Assembly: GCF_900129505.1 (NCBI RefSeq)
Contig: NZ_LT670818.1
Span: forward strand, 1,798,001-1,862,000
Direction of reading: 5' to 3'
Source: Bradyrhizobium erythrophlei
Lineage (GTDB): Bacteria > Pseudomonadota > Alphaproteobacteria > Rhizobiales > Xanthobacteraceae
DNA: 64,000 nt
The position numbers and the translations under genes were made by a program. The notes under the pieces are model-generated. The model did not search any database. It saw only the letters and a list, made by a program, of their open reading frames with translations, and was not told where the DNA came from. Each line of letters opens with the position of its first letter. Positions within the stretch are counted from its first letter, which is position 1. Of this stretch, positions 1 to 8,906 are shown one piece after another.

Positions 1-55
1 CCGCGTCTCCGGCACCGAAGCTGGCCGTTTTTGGATTTGCCGATCGGCTGATGTA

Positions 56-1027
56 ATGTGGCCCATCATGAAATTGATCGACGAGTTCCGGCAAGGCTGG
101 CGAGGACTGTCCCGGCCCTCGCCCCTCCTCAGCATCGGATTTGCGGCGAGCTGCCTCGCCTTGGCGACCGCGGCACGATCGGTTCTTTCGCTGCTGCGGC
201 CCGACGTGTTCTTCACCCCCTATATTCCGGCCGTCTTCTTTGCCACCGCGTTCGGCGGCTTGCGGATCGGGGTCGTGACGGCGCTGGCCGGGGGCGCGCT
301 CGGCGTCAGCTTCAATTTTAACGGCGGGCCAGCCGATTCCGCAAGGCTGGGGCTGATGGCGATCTACCTCGTCGTGTGCGGCCTCACGATTTGGGGAATC
401 GAGCATTACCGGTCGATCGCCTCGCAGCAACGGGAGATCGCCAAGCGGCTGATTGAGGAAGAGACGTATCGCAAGCTGGTGGTCGACGAGCTTCAGCACC
501 GGCTGAAGAACAAATTATCGACCATCCACGCGGTCCTGCACCAGGTGCTGCACGAACAGCCGCAGGTCTGGGCCAGCATCGATCAGCGGCTCCGGGCGCT
601 GGTGGCGACCGACGACCTGATCGCGCGGGTCGACGGCAGCGGTTGCGACATTAGGGATCTCCTGCTTTCGGAACTCGGACCTTATGGCCATGTGCGCTTT
701 ACCCTGAACGGCAATCCGCTGTTTCTTCCGGACAAGCTCGCGGTCAGCCTGGCACTGATATTCCACGAACTAGCCACCAATGCCGGAAAATACGGCGCGT
801 TTTCCTCGCCGCGCGGGCTGTTGCAGGTGTCGTGGTCCGTGTCGGACGACCGGCTCACCATCAACTGGGACGAAACCGAAGGTCCTCCGGTCGAAACGAT
901 CGGGGAAGCCGGCTTCGGCACCAGGCTTTTGAAATCGGCGCTGAGGGCGTTCGACGGCAAGACCGAAATCGCCTTCTTGAAAACCGGGATTCACTGCACC
1001 ATGCATTGCCGCATCCCCAGGAGCTGA
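56..1027 (+). CDS. HWE-family sensor histidine kinase with DUF4118-like membrane domain
   Basis: A 323-residue membrane histidine kinase. Residues about 22-115 hold several hydrophobic segments like the DUF4118 sensor region, including the stretch FFTPYIPAVFFATAFGG. The kinase part begins with the H-box DELQHRLKNKLSTI (phospho-acceptor His148) and continues with the N-box HELATNAGKYGAFS (about 237-250), a pattern typical of HWE/HisKA_2 kinases rather than classical HisKA kinases. A glycine-rich GEAGFGTRLLK segment closes the ATP site. No receiver or PAS domain is present, so the signal is probably sensed in the membrane and passed to an unlinked response regulator. No clear Shine-Dalgarno is seen; ATG 68 is an alternative start. 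The gene stands alone and is followed by a strong hairpin terminator. Confidence 0.85.
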   Translation: MWPIMKLIDEFRQGWRGLSRPSPLLSIGFAASCLALATAARSVLSLLRPDVFFTPYIPAVFFATAFGGLRIGVVTALAGGALGVSFNFNGGPADSARLGLMAIYLVVCGLTIWGIEHYRSIASQQREIAKRLIEEETYRKLVVDELQHRLKNKLSTIHAVLHQVLHEQPQVWASIDQRLRALVATDDLIARVDGSGCDIRDLLLSELGPYGHVRFTLNGNPLFLPDKLAVSLALIFHELATNAGKYGAFSSPRGLLQVSWSVSDDRLTINWDETEGPPVETIGEAGFGTRLLKSALRAFDGKTEIAFLKTGIHCTMHCRIPRS

Positions 1028-1156
1028 ATGGCCTCAAGCTTCGGGTCCGCGGCGTCTGACGGCACCGCCCGGTCCGCATCGCCGAACGCAATTTGCTGGT
1101 CTCGAGTTGGACTGACATCAGCGAGCAAGAGGCCGTCGAGATCGCTATCGGCGCGG

Positions 1157-1194
1157 GCCGTTCGGCCGGCTTTTTTGGCCGAACGGCGTTTTTC
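1157..1194 (+). terminator. Rho-independent terminator after the HWE kinase gene
   Basis: Perfect 11-bp inverted repeat GCCGTTCGGCC / GGCCGAACGGC (1157-1167 and 1177-1187) with a 9-nt loop that itself contains six T, followed by a short T run. It lies 130 bp past the kinase stop and just before the end of the oppositely oriented next gene, so it may serve both. Confidence 0.7.
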
Positions 1195-1227
1195 CCCAGA
1201 GGCTCTATTTCCCCAGAGGCTCTATTT
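1194..1227. repeat. 17-bp tandem duplication at the 3' end of the carboxymuconolactone-decarboxylase-like gene
   Basis: Two exact head-to-tail copies of CCCCAGAGGCTCTATTT (1194-1210 and 1211-1227). The second copy covers the last codons and the stop codon of the minus-strand gene, so the outer copy is a leftover second version of that gene end. Confidence 0.8.
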
Positions 1228-1860
1228 CGACAGCACCGGCAACGGCGGCACGCTGTCGTTCGGCGCGCCGGCCTGCATGGTGATCAGCGTCATCGACGTT
1301 ATATCGTAATAGCCCATGATGCCGATGATATCCATGATGCCGCGCTCGCCGAATTTTTCCAGCGCGGCCGCGTAGACCGCGTCCGAAACTTTCTTGTCGC
1401 GGTAGAGCGCTGTGCCGAGGTCGTACAGCGCGGCTTCGTCATCCTTCATGTTGTCCGGCCGTTTGCCTTCCGCGATCGCAGCGGCGATCCTGGGATCGAG
1501 ACCGGCCTTGATGGCGAGCGGATAGTGCGCGAACCATTCATATTGCGCGGTCCACTGCCGGGCGGTGATCAGGATCGCGAATTCGCTCAGCCGCGGCGGC
1601 AGCGACGTATTCCAGCGCAGATACTCCGTCAATGCCGTCAGGCGCGGCGCCAGATCGGGGTTGCGGATATAGGCGCGATAGGGCGGGTTGGTGAACTTGG
1701 CATTGCGCGGCGGGGCCGCGATCATGTCCGCCCAGGCCTTCTGCGCCGGACTGAGTTCCTCGGGCTTGAGCGGCGCGAAGCGGGTGGTGTCCTCGGCGCG
1801 GCCCATGTGAGGGGCTGCGATCAGCGTCGCCAGACAGGCAGCGGCAAGCCGTTTCTTCAT
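1222..1860 (-). CDS. Secreted carboxymuconolactone decarboxylase-like protein
   Basis: A 212-residue protein. Residues 1-22 form a Sec signal peptide (MKKRLAAACLATLIAAPHM, cleavage near GRAED), so it acts in the periplasm. The mature part resembles the carboxymuconolactone decarboxylase/AhpD fold: the core SEFAILITARQWTAQYEWFAHY keeps the Glu...His pattern of the CMD helix but has no CxxC pair, so AhpD-type peroxidase chemistry is unlikely. The true substrate is unknown. A Shine-Dalgarno-like GAGGGAG lies just before ATG 1860. It is divergent from the ABC importer operon and could share its control region (1861-2092). Family assignment is good, function weak. Confidence 0.75.
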   Translation of the reverse strand: MKKRLAAACLATLIAAPHMGRAEDTTRFAPLKPEELSPAQKAWADMIAAPPRNAKFTNPPYRAYIRNPDLAPRLTALTEYLRWNTSLPPRLSEFAILITARQWTAQYEWFAHYPLAIKAGLDPRIAAAIAEGKRPDNMKDDEAALYDLGTALYRDKKVSDAVYAAALEKFGERGIMDIIGIMGYYDITSMTLITMQAGAPNDSVPPLPVLSK

Positions 1861-2092
1861 CGTTTTTCTCCCTCGGAAATCGCGGACTTCCGCCGCACCG
1901 CCCTTGGCGGCCGTTCGGCGAGATTATTCGGAAGCCGGATTGGTTCAATGGGAGACTTGTTTCAGGTGGAAACGGCTGGACGACGGACGAGCCCGCCCCG
2001 GCCTGTCCGGCCGCCAAACATGGAATTGCAATGTTCGTCCAGCTGTGCAACTCGCTGTGCTAAGAGAATTTCCGCAAACAGGAGGAGCTGCC

Positions 2093-3286
2093 GTGCGTCA
2101 CCCACTTATCCTTGCAACCGCCTTGGTAACTGGCTTGGGCCTGATCGGCAGTGCCGCGGCGCAGGCCGACGATCTGAAGATCGCTTTGATCTACGGCAAG
2201 ACCGGCCCGCTGGAGGCCTATGCCAAGCAGACCGAAACCGGCCTGCGGATGGGACTGGAATACGCCACCAAGGGCACCATGACGCTGGACGGTCGCAAGA
2301 TCGTCATCATCACCAAGGACGACCAGGGCAAGCCGGATCTGTCCAAGGCGGCGCTGGCGGAAGCCTACCAGGACGACAAGGTCGATATCGCCATCGGCAC
2401 GACATCGTCGGCCGCAGCACTCGCCGACCTTCCGGTCGCGGAGGAAAACAAGAAGATCCTGATCGTCGAACCGGCGGTCGCGGACCAGATTACCGGCGAG
2501 AAGTGGAATCGCTACATCTTCCGCACCGGGCGCAATTCCTCGCAGGACGCGATCTCGAACGCGGTGGCGATCGGCAAAACCGGCGTCACGGTGGCGACCC
2601 TGGCGCAGGATTATGCATTCGGCCGCGACGGCGTGGCCGCGTTCGAGGAAGCGCTGGCGAAAACTGGCGCCACGCTTGCCGCCGAAGAATATGCACCGAC
2701 CACTACCACCGATTTCACCGCGGTCGGCCAGCGCCTGTTCGACGCGCTGAAGGACAAGCCCGGCCGCAAGATCATCTGGATCATCTGGGCCGGCGCCGGC
2801 AATCCGCCGAGCAAATTGCAGGACATGGATCCGAAGCGCTACGGCATCGAGCTTTCGACCGGCGGCAACATTCTGCCGGCCCTCGTTGCGTATAAGGGCA
2901 TGCCCGGCATGGAAGGCGCGACCTATTATTATTACGACATTCCGAACAACCCGGTGAACGACTGGCTGGTCGCTGAACACCAGAAGCGTTTCAACGCGCC
3001 GCCGGATTTCTTCACCGCCGGCGGATTTTCGTCAGCGATGGCCGTGGTCGCCGCCGTCACCAAGGCCAAATCCACCGACACCGAAAAGCTGATCAGCGCC
3101 ATGGAAGGCCTGGAGTTCGATACGCCCAAGGGCAAGATGATCTTCCGGAAGGAAGACCATCAGGCGCTGCAGAGCATGTATCACTTCAAGGTCAAGGTCG
3201 ATCCGAAGGTCGAATGGGCCGTGCTGGAGCCGGTGCGCGAACTGAAGATCGAGGACATGGACATCCCGATCAAGAACAAGCGGTGA
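2093..3286 (+). CDS. Branched-chain amino acid-type ABC transporter substrate-binding protein
   Basis: A 397-residue periplasmic binding protein of the LivJ-like type I fold (Peripla_BP_6). The GTG start at 2093 is chosen because a strong AGGAGG lies about 7 nt upstream and a Sec signal peptide (VRHPLILATALVTGLGLIGS...AAQA) follows at once; an upstream in-frame ATG at 1904 has no such support. The mature protein starts DDLKIALIYGKTGPLEAYAK, the usual ligand-binding opening of amide/urea/branched-chain receptors. It is followed by two ATPases and two permeases, forming a complete importer. The ligand cannot be told from sequence; relatives bind amino acids, amides or aromatic acids. Confidence 0.88.
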   Translation: MRHPLILATALVTGLGLIGSAAAQADDLKIALIYGKTGPLEAYAKQTETGLRMGLEYATKGTMTLDGRKIVIITKDDQGKPDLSKAALAEAYQDDKVDIAIGTTSSAAALADLPVAEENKKILIVEPAVADQITGEKWNRYIFRTGRNSSQDAISNAVAIGKTGVTVATLAQDYAFGRDGVAAFEEALAKTGATLAAEEYAPTTTTDFTAVGQRLFDALKDKPGRKIIWIIWAGAGNPPSKLQDMDPKRYGIELSTGGNILPALVAYKGMPGMEGATYYYYDIPNNPVNDWLVAEHQKRFNAPPDFFTAGGFSSAMAVVAAVTKAKSTDTEKLISAMEGLEFDTPKGKMIFRKEDHQALQSMYHFKVKVDPKVEWAVLEPVRELKIEDMDIPIKNKR

Positions 3287-3498
3287 CCTTTTCTCTCCCT
3301 CGCCCCGCTCTTCGCAGAGGGTTGGGGTGAGGGGCTGTCTCAACGGGCGCGACTCGCTGAGAGTCCCCCTCACCCGATCGCTGCGCGACAGCCGATGCGA
3401 AGCATCGGTGTTCTGTTAGAAGGACGACCGCCGCAGGCGGCCAATGCTCTCCCCGCAGGCGGGGGAGCGGTGAGTGTTAGCATCACGAGCGTGCCCCA
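3287..3498. repeat. Intergenic palindromic repeat region
   Basis: The 212-bp gap between the binding-protein gene and the first ATPase gene contains several short hairpins, e.g. CCGATGC-GAA-GCATCGG (3392-3408), a CCGCCGCAGGCGG element and a CCCCGCAGGCGGGG element near 3450-3470. This is typical of dispersed palindromic repeats in Bradyrhizobium-like genomes. It may lower downstream expression relative to the binding protein, a common arrangement in ABC operons (inference). Confidence 0.55.
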
Positions 3499-4266
3499 AT
3501 GACCCACACTCTCGAAACCCGCGACCTGACCATCCGCTTCGGCGGCCATGTCGCGGTCAACCGCGTCAGCTGCATTTTTCGGCCGGGCGAGCTGACCGCC
3601 ATTGTCGGGCCCAACGGCGCCGGCAAAACCACCTATTTCAACCTGATCTCCGGACAGTTGCGCCCGAGCGAAGGCAACATCCTGTTCGATGGCCGTGACA
3701 TCACCCCGCTTTCCGCGCCGCTGCGCACCCGCGCCGGCCTCGGCCGCGCCTTCCAGCTCACCAATCTGTTTCCGAACCTCAGCGTCGAGGAGAATGTCCG
3801 GCTCGCCGTACAGTCCGAAAGCGGTGTGCATTACGACATGCTGCGGCCGTGGATGACGCGCAAGGACCTGATCGCGCGCGCCGACGCCATTCTCGACAAG
3901 GTCGCGCTCGGCGGCCGGCGCGGCGTGGCGGCGACCGCGCTGTCACATGGCGATCAGCGCAAGCTCGAGGTCGCGCTGATGATGGCGCTCGAACCGAAAG
4001 TCTTCATGTTCGACGAGCCCACCGCCGGCATGAGCATCGATGAAGTGCCGGTCGTGCTCAATCTGATCGCGCAGCTCAAGCAGGATGCCAGCAAGATCAT
4101 CCTTCTGGTCGAGCACAAGATGGACGTGGTGCGTTCGCTGGCCGACCGCATCATCGTGCTGCACAACGGCCAGCTCGTCGCCGACGGCAAGCCGGCCGAG
4201 GTGATCGCCTCGCCGATCGTGCAGGAAGCCTATCTCGGCATCGCGCCCGGAAGGACCGCGGCATGA
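3499..4266 (+). CDS. ABC transporter ATP-binding protein (LivG-type)
   Basis: A 255-residue ATPase. Walker A GPNGAGKTT is at about residues 37-45, a LivG-style signature LSHGDQRKLEV near 150, Walker B VFMFDEPTAGMS near 168, and the H-loop LVEHKMDVV near 197. The DEPTAGMS variant and the inserted segment between Walker A and the signature are usual for the LivG branch of branched-chain importers. It powers import together with the LivF-type partner, whose ATG overlaps this gene's stop by 4 nt. It acts at the inner face of the cytoplasmic membrane. Confidence 0.9.
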   Translation: MTHTLETRDLTIRFGGHVAVNRVSCIFRPGELTAIVGPNGAGKTTYFNLISGQLRPSEGNILFDGRDITPLSAPLRTRAGLGRAFQLTNLFPNLSVEENVRLAVQSESGVHYDMLRPWMTRKDLIARADAILDKVALGGRRGVAATALSHGDQRKLEVALMMALEPKVFMFDEPTAGMSIDEVPVVLNLIAQLKQDASKIILLVEHKMDVVRSLADRIIVLHNGQLVADGKPAEVIASPIVQEAYLGIAPGRTAA

Positions 4267-4985
4267 CCGACCTTCTGACGCTGGTCGGCGTACATACCCA
4301 TATCGGGCGCTATCACATTCTGCAGGGCGTCGACTTCGCCGTGCCCGAGGGCCAGACCACGATGCTGCTCGGCCGCAACGGCGCCGGCAAGACCTCGACG
4401 CTGCGAACCATCATCGGGCTGTGGCAGGCTTCCGCCGGCCATATCTCGCTCGACGGACAACGCATCGAAAAGAGCGCGACCCCAGACATTGCCCGGCTCG
4501 GCGTCGGCTATGTCCCGGAGAGCATGGCGGTGTTCTCCGATCTCTCGGTGAAGGAAAATCTGGTACTGGGCGCGCGGGACGGCCCGCTCGACGACACCCG
4601 CCTGAACTGGATTTTCGGCTTCTTCCCGGCGCTCAAGCGGTTCTGGCTGTCGCGCGCGGGCAGCCTGTCCGGCGGCCAGAAGCAGATGCTTTCGATTGCC
4701 CGCGCCATTGTCGAGCCGCGCAAGCTGCTTTTGATCGACGAGCCGACCAAGGGTCTGGCGCCGGCGATCGTGGTGGCGCTGATCGAATGTCTCGCCGAGA
4801 TCAAGCGCCGCGGTGCGACCATTTTGCTGGTCGAGCAGAATTTCCATGCCGCGCGCGAGCTCGGCGACACGGTGCTGGTGATGGATAATGGCAAGATCGT
4901 CCATCGCGGCGAGATGGCGGCGCTGGCCGCCGACGTCGCGCTGCAGGAGCACCTCCTGGGCTTGAGCCTGGAGACCCATCAATGA
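4263..4985 (+). CDS. ABC transporter ATP-binding protein (LivF-type)
   Basis: A 240-residue ATPase, second of the pair. Walker A GRNGAGKTS is at about 36-44, signature LSGGQKQML near 137, Walker B LLLIDEPTKGLAP near 157, and the LivF-type switch LVEQNFHAA. It overlaps the preceding and following genes by 4 nt each (ATGA), showing translational coupling within the operon. Forms a heterodimer with the LivG-type subunit and couples ATP hydrolysis to the two permeases. Confidence 0.9.
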   Translation: MTDLLTLVGVHTHIGRYHILQGVDFAVPEGQTTMLLGRNGAGKTSTLRTIIGLWQASAGHISLDGQRIEKSATPDIARLGVGYVPESMAVFSDLSVKENLVLGARDGPLDDTRLNWIFGFFPALKRFWLSRAGSLSGGQKQMLSIARAIVEPRKLLLIDEPTKGLAPAIVVALIECLAEIKRRGATILLVEQNFHAARELGDTVLVMDNGKIVHRGEMAALAADVALQEHLLGLSLETHQ

Positions 4986-5992
4986 CCGACCTCACCGCGA
5001 CAGCCGCATTGCCGAAACCGAAGCGGGATTTTTTACCCGCGCTGCTGCCGGCAGCGCTGGCGCTCGCGATGCTTCCCTTGATCGGATCGGGCAGTTCCTG
5101 GGTCACGCTGACGGTAGCGAGCCTTGCCATGGGCATGATGATCTTCATCATGGCGTCCGGGCTGACGCTGGTGTTCGGCCTGATGGACGTGCTCAATTTC
5201 GGCCACGGCGCATTCATCTCGGTCGGCGCCTATATCGCGACCCTGGTGCTGCTGCCGCTCGCGAGCTGGGTGCAGGCCGACTCGCTGCTGACGAATTTGG
5301 CGGTGCTGGCGCCGGCCGCCGTGGTGGCGATGGCGGTCTCCGGCGCGCTCGGACTGGTGGTCGAACGCGTGCTGATCCTCCCCGTCTATGGCCAGCATTT
5401 GAAACAGATCCTGATGACGACGGGCGGATTAATCGTGGCCGAGCAGGCGCTCTATGCGCTGTGGGGACCGCAGATCATACCGCTGCCGCTGCCGACCTCG
5501 CTGCGCGGCTCCTTCATCATCGGCGACATCGCGATCGCCAAATACCGTGTGCTGGCGATGCTGGTCGGCCTGATTGTGTTTTGCGGCATTCAGGTGGTGC
5601 TGAACCGCACCAAGATCGGGCTCCTGATCCGCGCCGGCGTGGAAAACCGCGAGATGGTGGAAGCGCTCGGCTACCGGATCCGGCGGCTTTTTCTGGGCGT
5701 GTTCATGGTCGGCTCCGGCCTTGCCGGGCTCGGCGGGGTGATGTGGGCGCTGTATCGCGAACAGGTGCACGCCTCGATAGGCAATGATCTCACCGTTCTC
5801 GTTTTCATCGTGGTGATCATCGGCGGCCTGGGTTCGATCGGCGGCTGTTTCATCGGCGCGCTGCTGGTGGCGATGGTCGCCAATTATGGCGGCTTCCTGG
5901 TGCCGAAACTGGCGCTGGTCTCCAACATCCTGCTGATGGTCGCGATCCTGATGTGGCGCCCGCGCGGGCTTTATGCGGTGACAAGTCGATGA
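4982..5992 (+). CDS. Branched-chain amino acid-type ABC permease (LivH-type)
   Basis: A 336-residue inner-membrane permease with about eight to nine hydrophobic segments. The region GLTLVFGLMDVLNFGHGAFISVGAY is the hallmark of LivH-family permeases, and the C-terminal loop VFIVVIIGGLGSIGGCFIGALL is the conserved coupling region of the family. It overlaps the LivF-type gene by 4 nt and is followed after 10 nt by the LivM-type permease, so the two form the transmembrane channel. Confidence 0.9.
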   Translation: MTDLTATAALPKPKRDFLPALLPAALALAMLPLIGSGSSWVTLTVASLAMGMMIFIMASGLTLVFGLMDVLNFGHGAFISVGAYIATLVLLPLASWVQADSLLTNLAVLAPAAVVAMAVSGALGLVVERVLILPVYGQHLKQILMTTGGLIVAEQALYALWGPQIIPLPLPTSLRGSFIIGDIAIAKYRVLAMLVGLIVFCGIQVVLNRTKIGLLIRAGVENREMVEALGYRIRRLFLGVFMVGSGLAGLGGVMWALYREQVHASIGNDLTVLVFIVVIIGGLGSIGGCFIGALLVAMVANYGGFLVPKLALVSNILLMVAILMWRPRGLYAVTSR

Positions 5993-6002
5993 AGGTCTGC
6001 CG

Positions 6003-7073
6003 ATGATGATCCTCTCCGGCGATCCGCCGCGCAGCCGCGCGCTCTCGCTCCTCCTCATCGTCATTATCGCAGCACTTGCGGTTACGCCGCTGGTCTTGCC
6101 CGGTGCGAAAGCGATGAACGTCGCCACCAAGATTTGCATCTTCGCAGCGCTGGTGGCGTCCTACGACCTGTTGCTCGGCTATACCGGCTCGGTGTCGTTC
6201 GCGCACACCATGTTCTACGGCATCGGCAGTTACGCGATCGCGATCGCGCTCTATGCGATGGGACCGAACTGGGCCGCGGTCGCAACCGGTGTCGTGATCG
6301 GCCTGCCGCTGGCCGTGGCGCTGGCGCTCGCCATCGGACTGTTCTCGCTGCGGGTCGAGGCGATCTTCTTCGCCATGATTACGCTTGCGGTGGCATCCGC
6401 CTTTCTGGTGCTGGCCTCGCAGCTGTCATGGCTCACCGGCGGCGAGGACGGCCGCAGCTTCCAGCTGCCGGAATTGCTGCGGCCGGGCACCGTGCTGATT
6501 TCCAAGGGCACGCTCGGCTTCGAGCTCAATGGCCGCGTGCTGACCTATTATCTCATCTTCATCGGCTGCGCCGCGATGATCCTGGCGCTGTTGCGCGTGG
6601 TGAATTCGCCGTTCGGCCGCGTGCTGCAGGCGATCCGGGAAAACCGCTTCCGCGCCGAGGCACTCGGCTTCCGCACCGTGTTTCATCTGACCTACGCCAA
6701 CTGCATCGCCGCTTTGGTCGCGGCCGGCGCCGGCATGCTGAACGCGCTGTGGCTGCGTTATGCCGGACCGGATACCTCGCTGAGTTTCTCCATTATGCTG
6801 GATATCCTGTTGATGGTGGTGATCGGCGGCATGGGCACGATCTACGGCGCGATCATCGGCGCCACGATCTTCATTCTGGCGCAGAACTATCTGCAGGCGC
6901 TGATGGGGGCTGCCTCCAACGCCGCCGCCGATGCGGGGCTGCCCTTGCTGCCGGGACTGCTGCATCCCGATCGCTGGCTGCTGTGGCTCGGGCTATTATT
7001 CATCGCCAGCGTCTATTTCTTTCCGACCGGCGTCGTGGGACGGTTGCGCAACCCGCCGCGCAAGTCGGGTTGA
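6003..7073 (+). CDS. Branched-chain amino acid-type ABC permease (LivM-type)
   Basis: A 356-residue permease. The motif DLLLGYTGSVSFAHTMFYGIGSY marks the LivM branch, and LDILLMVVIGGMGTIYGAIIGA near the C-terminus is the family coupling loop. The usual extra hydrophilic insertion of LivM is seen around LTGGEDGRSFQLPEL. It is the last core subunit of the importer; the RidA-family gene starts 10 nt downstream and is likely co-transcribed. Confidence 0.9.
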   Translation: MMILSGDPPRSRALSLLLIVIIAALAVTPLVLPGAKAMNVATKICIFAALVASYDLLLGYTGSVSFAHTMFYGIGSYAIAIALYAMGPNWAAVATGVVIGLPLAVALALAIGLFSLRVEAIFFAMITLAVASAFLVLASQLSWLTGGEDGRSFQLPELLRPGTVLISKGTLGFELNGRVLTYYLIFIGCAAMILALLRVVNSPFGRVLQAIRENRFRAEALGFRTVFHLTYANCIAALVAAGAGMLNALWLRYAGPDTSLSFSIMLDILLMVVIGGMGTIYGAIIGATIFILAQNYLQALMGAASNAAADAGLPLLPGLLHPDRWLLWLGLLFIASVYFFPTGVVGRLRNPPRKSG

Positions 7074-7083
7074 GGAGGTCGCC

Positions 7084-7569
7084 ATGGCGAAAATCGAATC
7101 CCGGCTCAAGGCCCTCGGCCTGGTCCTGCCGCCCGCCTTCGCGCCCCCGCCGGGCGTCGTACTGCCGTTCGTCAATGTGCGCGTGATCGGCAACCGCGCG
7201 ATCCTCGCCGGGCACGGACCGCAGAGCCCCGAAGGCCCGTTGGCAAAACCGTTCGGCAAGGTCGGGCGCGAGCTCACGCTCGATCAGGGCTACATCGCGG
7301 CAAAACTCACCGCACTGTCGATGCTCGGCTATCTCCAGCGCACGCTCGGCGATCTCGACCGCGTGACGCATTGGGTACGGATTTTCGGCATGGTCAATTC
7401 CGCGCCCGGTTTTGTCCAGCAACCTGCCGTCATCAACGGCTGCTCCGATCTGATCCTCGAGCTCTGGGGGCCCGAGGCCGGCGCCCACGCCCGCAGCGCG
7501 GTGGGGATGGCCGAACTGCCGTTCGGAATGCCGGTGGAAATCGAAGGCGAAGTTCTTATCTCCGGCTGA
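7084..7569 (+). CDS. RidA/YjgF-family protein
   Basis: A 161-residue protein of the longer YjgF/YER057c/UK114 group. Recognisable parts are NVRVIGNRAILAGHGPQ, LSMLGYLQRTLGDLDRVTHW and the C-terminal ARSAVGMAELPFGMPVEIEG, the last corresponding to the trimer-interface and ligand pocket of the family. RidA proteins hydrolyse reactive enamine/imine intermediates from amino-acid metabolism; members of this longer branch are often of unknown activity. ATG 7084 is preceded by GAGGAGGTCGCC, a good ribosome site. Its place right after a LivFGHM-type importer fits a role in processing an imported nitrogenous compound (inference). Confidence 0.82.
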   Translation: MAKIESRLKALGLVLPPAFAPPPGVVLPFVNVRVIGNRAILAGHGPQSPEGPLAKPFGKVGRELTLDQGYIAAKLTALSMLGYLQRTLGDLDRVTHWVRIFGMVNSAPGFVQQPAVINGCSDLILELWGPEAGAHARSAVGMAELPFGMPVEIEGEVLISG

Positions 7570-7740
7570 ACGCCATTCGGGAGGAAACCGCATGCCCCCT
7601 GTTTCGATCTTGCTCAACGTGCTCTGGATCGTGTTCGGCGGCCTGTACATGGCGCTGGGCTGGGTGATCGCCGGCATCATCATGGCCATCACCATTATCG
7701 GCCTGCCCTGGGCAAAGGCCGCGTTCACGATCGCGGCTTA

Positions 7741-8906
7741 TACCAACGGCCCTAATTATTGACTGTTGCCCATGTTCGGGTGGTTATTGACGCGATGCGC
7801 TTTGGATCTTTTTCAAAGAAGTTCCAAGCGTCGCAGGCTTTATCGACGATGCCGTCGTAGTCGTCGAAGACGGTGATCGCGAGTTTGTTGCCGCGCAGAT
7901 ATTCCCAGACGTTTTCGATCGGATTGAGTTCAGGCGCGTAGGGTGGCAGACGCACCAGGGTGACGTTTTCGGGGATCGTGAGCGCGACAGCAATGTGATA
8001 GCCGGCGCCATCGAGGACAAGAGCGGCGTGGCTACCTGCCGCCACCTTGCGGCCGATCGCTGTGAGATGCAGCGACATGGCCTCGGCGTTCGCCGCCGGC
8101 ATGACCAGACCTGCTGCGACGCGACGCTGCGGACAGGCCGCGCCGAACAGGTAGGCCCAGTCGTAGCGCTGGTCGTGCGGTGCGCGGGGCCTCGTTCCAC
8201 GCTTGGCCCAGACGCGGGTCAGCGTGCCCTGCTGGCCGATCCGGGCCTCATCTTGGAACCAGATTTCGATCGGCTTGTCTTTGGCGTGCTCGGGAATTTG
8301 CGCCCTGACGGTCGCGGCGAAGTTTTTTTAAACGTCTGCTGGGCTTCTTCGTCAGCCTGCGGGTGGCGGGGCCTTACCGACAGTTTGCGGTAGCCGAGCT
8401 TGGCTAGAACCTTCCCGACCGAACGCTCGTGGAGCGTGACACCGAAGCGCCGCTGCAATTCGTCGCGCAGATCGACCCGCCGCCAACGCACTACCCCGTG
8501 CACCGCGGGGTCGGGGCCGGCCTCGACAAGCTCGGCCAATTCGGCCTGCTGCCGCACCGTGAGTTTTGATCCGGGACCTGGCGATTTGAGATTGCGAAGC
8601 CCGGCCAGTCCCGCGGCGTTGTAACGGTGCACCCAGTCCCGCAAGGTCTGACGGTCCATGCCGCAGGTTTCGGCCGCCGTTTTGCGGTCCGAGCCATCGA
8701 GCACCAGCGCAAGCGCGAGTATCCGACGCGCCGCGGCGCTATCCTTCTCTCCTGTCGCTGCCTTGCGAAGCTCCCAAGCCGTCAGATCAAACCGGGTGAT
8801 CGATACCGCCGCTCCCATCGATGCCGCTCCTCTCAAAAGCCAGCATCGAGTCAGAGTTTCCCTGATTCGGGAATCCCTAACGAGTCACAGTTTCGGGCCG
8901 TTGGTA
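7741..8906 (-). mobile_element. IS630-family insertion sequence, copy 1 (in yccF)
   Basis: A 1166-bp element with terminal inverted repeats beginning TACCAACGGCCC at both ends, flanked by the 3-bp direct repeat TTA (7738-7740 area and 8907-8909). It encodes one transposase in two frames on the minus strand. A second 1166-bp copy lies at 61685-62850 in the same orientation. The edges are fixed by the reconstruction of yccF. Confidence 0.9.
7752..8836 (-). CDS. IS630-family transposase, -1 frameshift (copy 1)
   Basis: Two overlapping frames make one transposase of about 361 residues. The first frame (8836 to 8219) carries helix-turn-helix DNA-binding segments (e.g. ETCGMDRQTLRDWVHRYNAA). At 8323-8330 the coding strand reads TTTAAAAAAAC, a run of seven A where a -1 slip leads into the second frame. 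That frame then encodes the DDE domain: FQDEARIG (Asp), LVLDGAGYH (Asp) and LPPYAPELNPIENVW (Glu), ending at 7752. All three catalytic residues therefore need the frameshift. Start could also be the internal ATG at 8818. Both IS copies keep the same slip site, which argues that it is programmed and not damage. Confidence 0.85.

Noticed and set aside
1093..2895. 600-codon plus-strand open frame across the CMD-like gene and the binding-protein gene
   Set aside because: It is an Arg/Gly-rich shadow in high-G+C DNA; the real genes in the other frames have signal peptides and family motifs.
3287..3498. CRISPR-like array in the palindromic region
   Set aside because: The repeats are not evenly spaced, and there are no spacers or cas genes.
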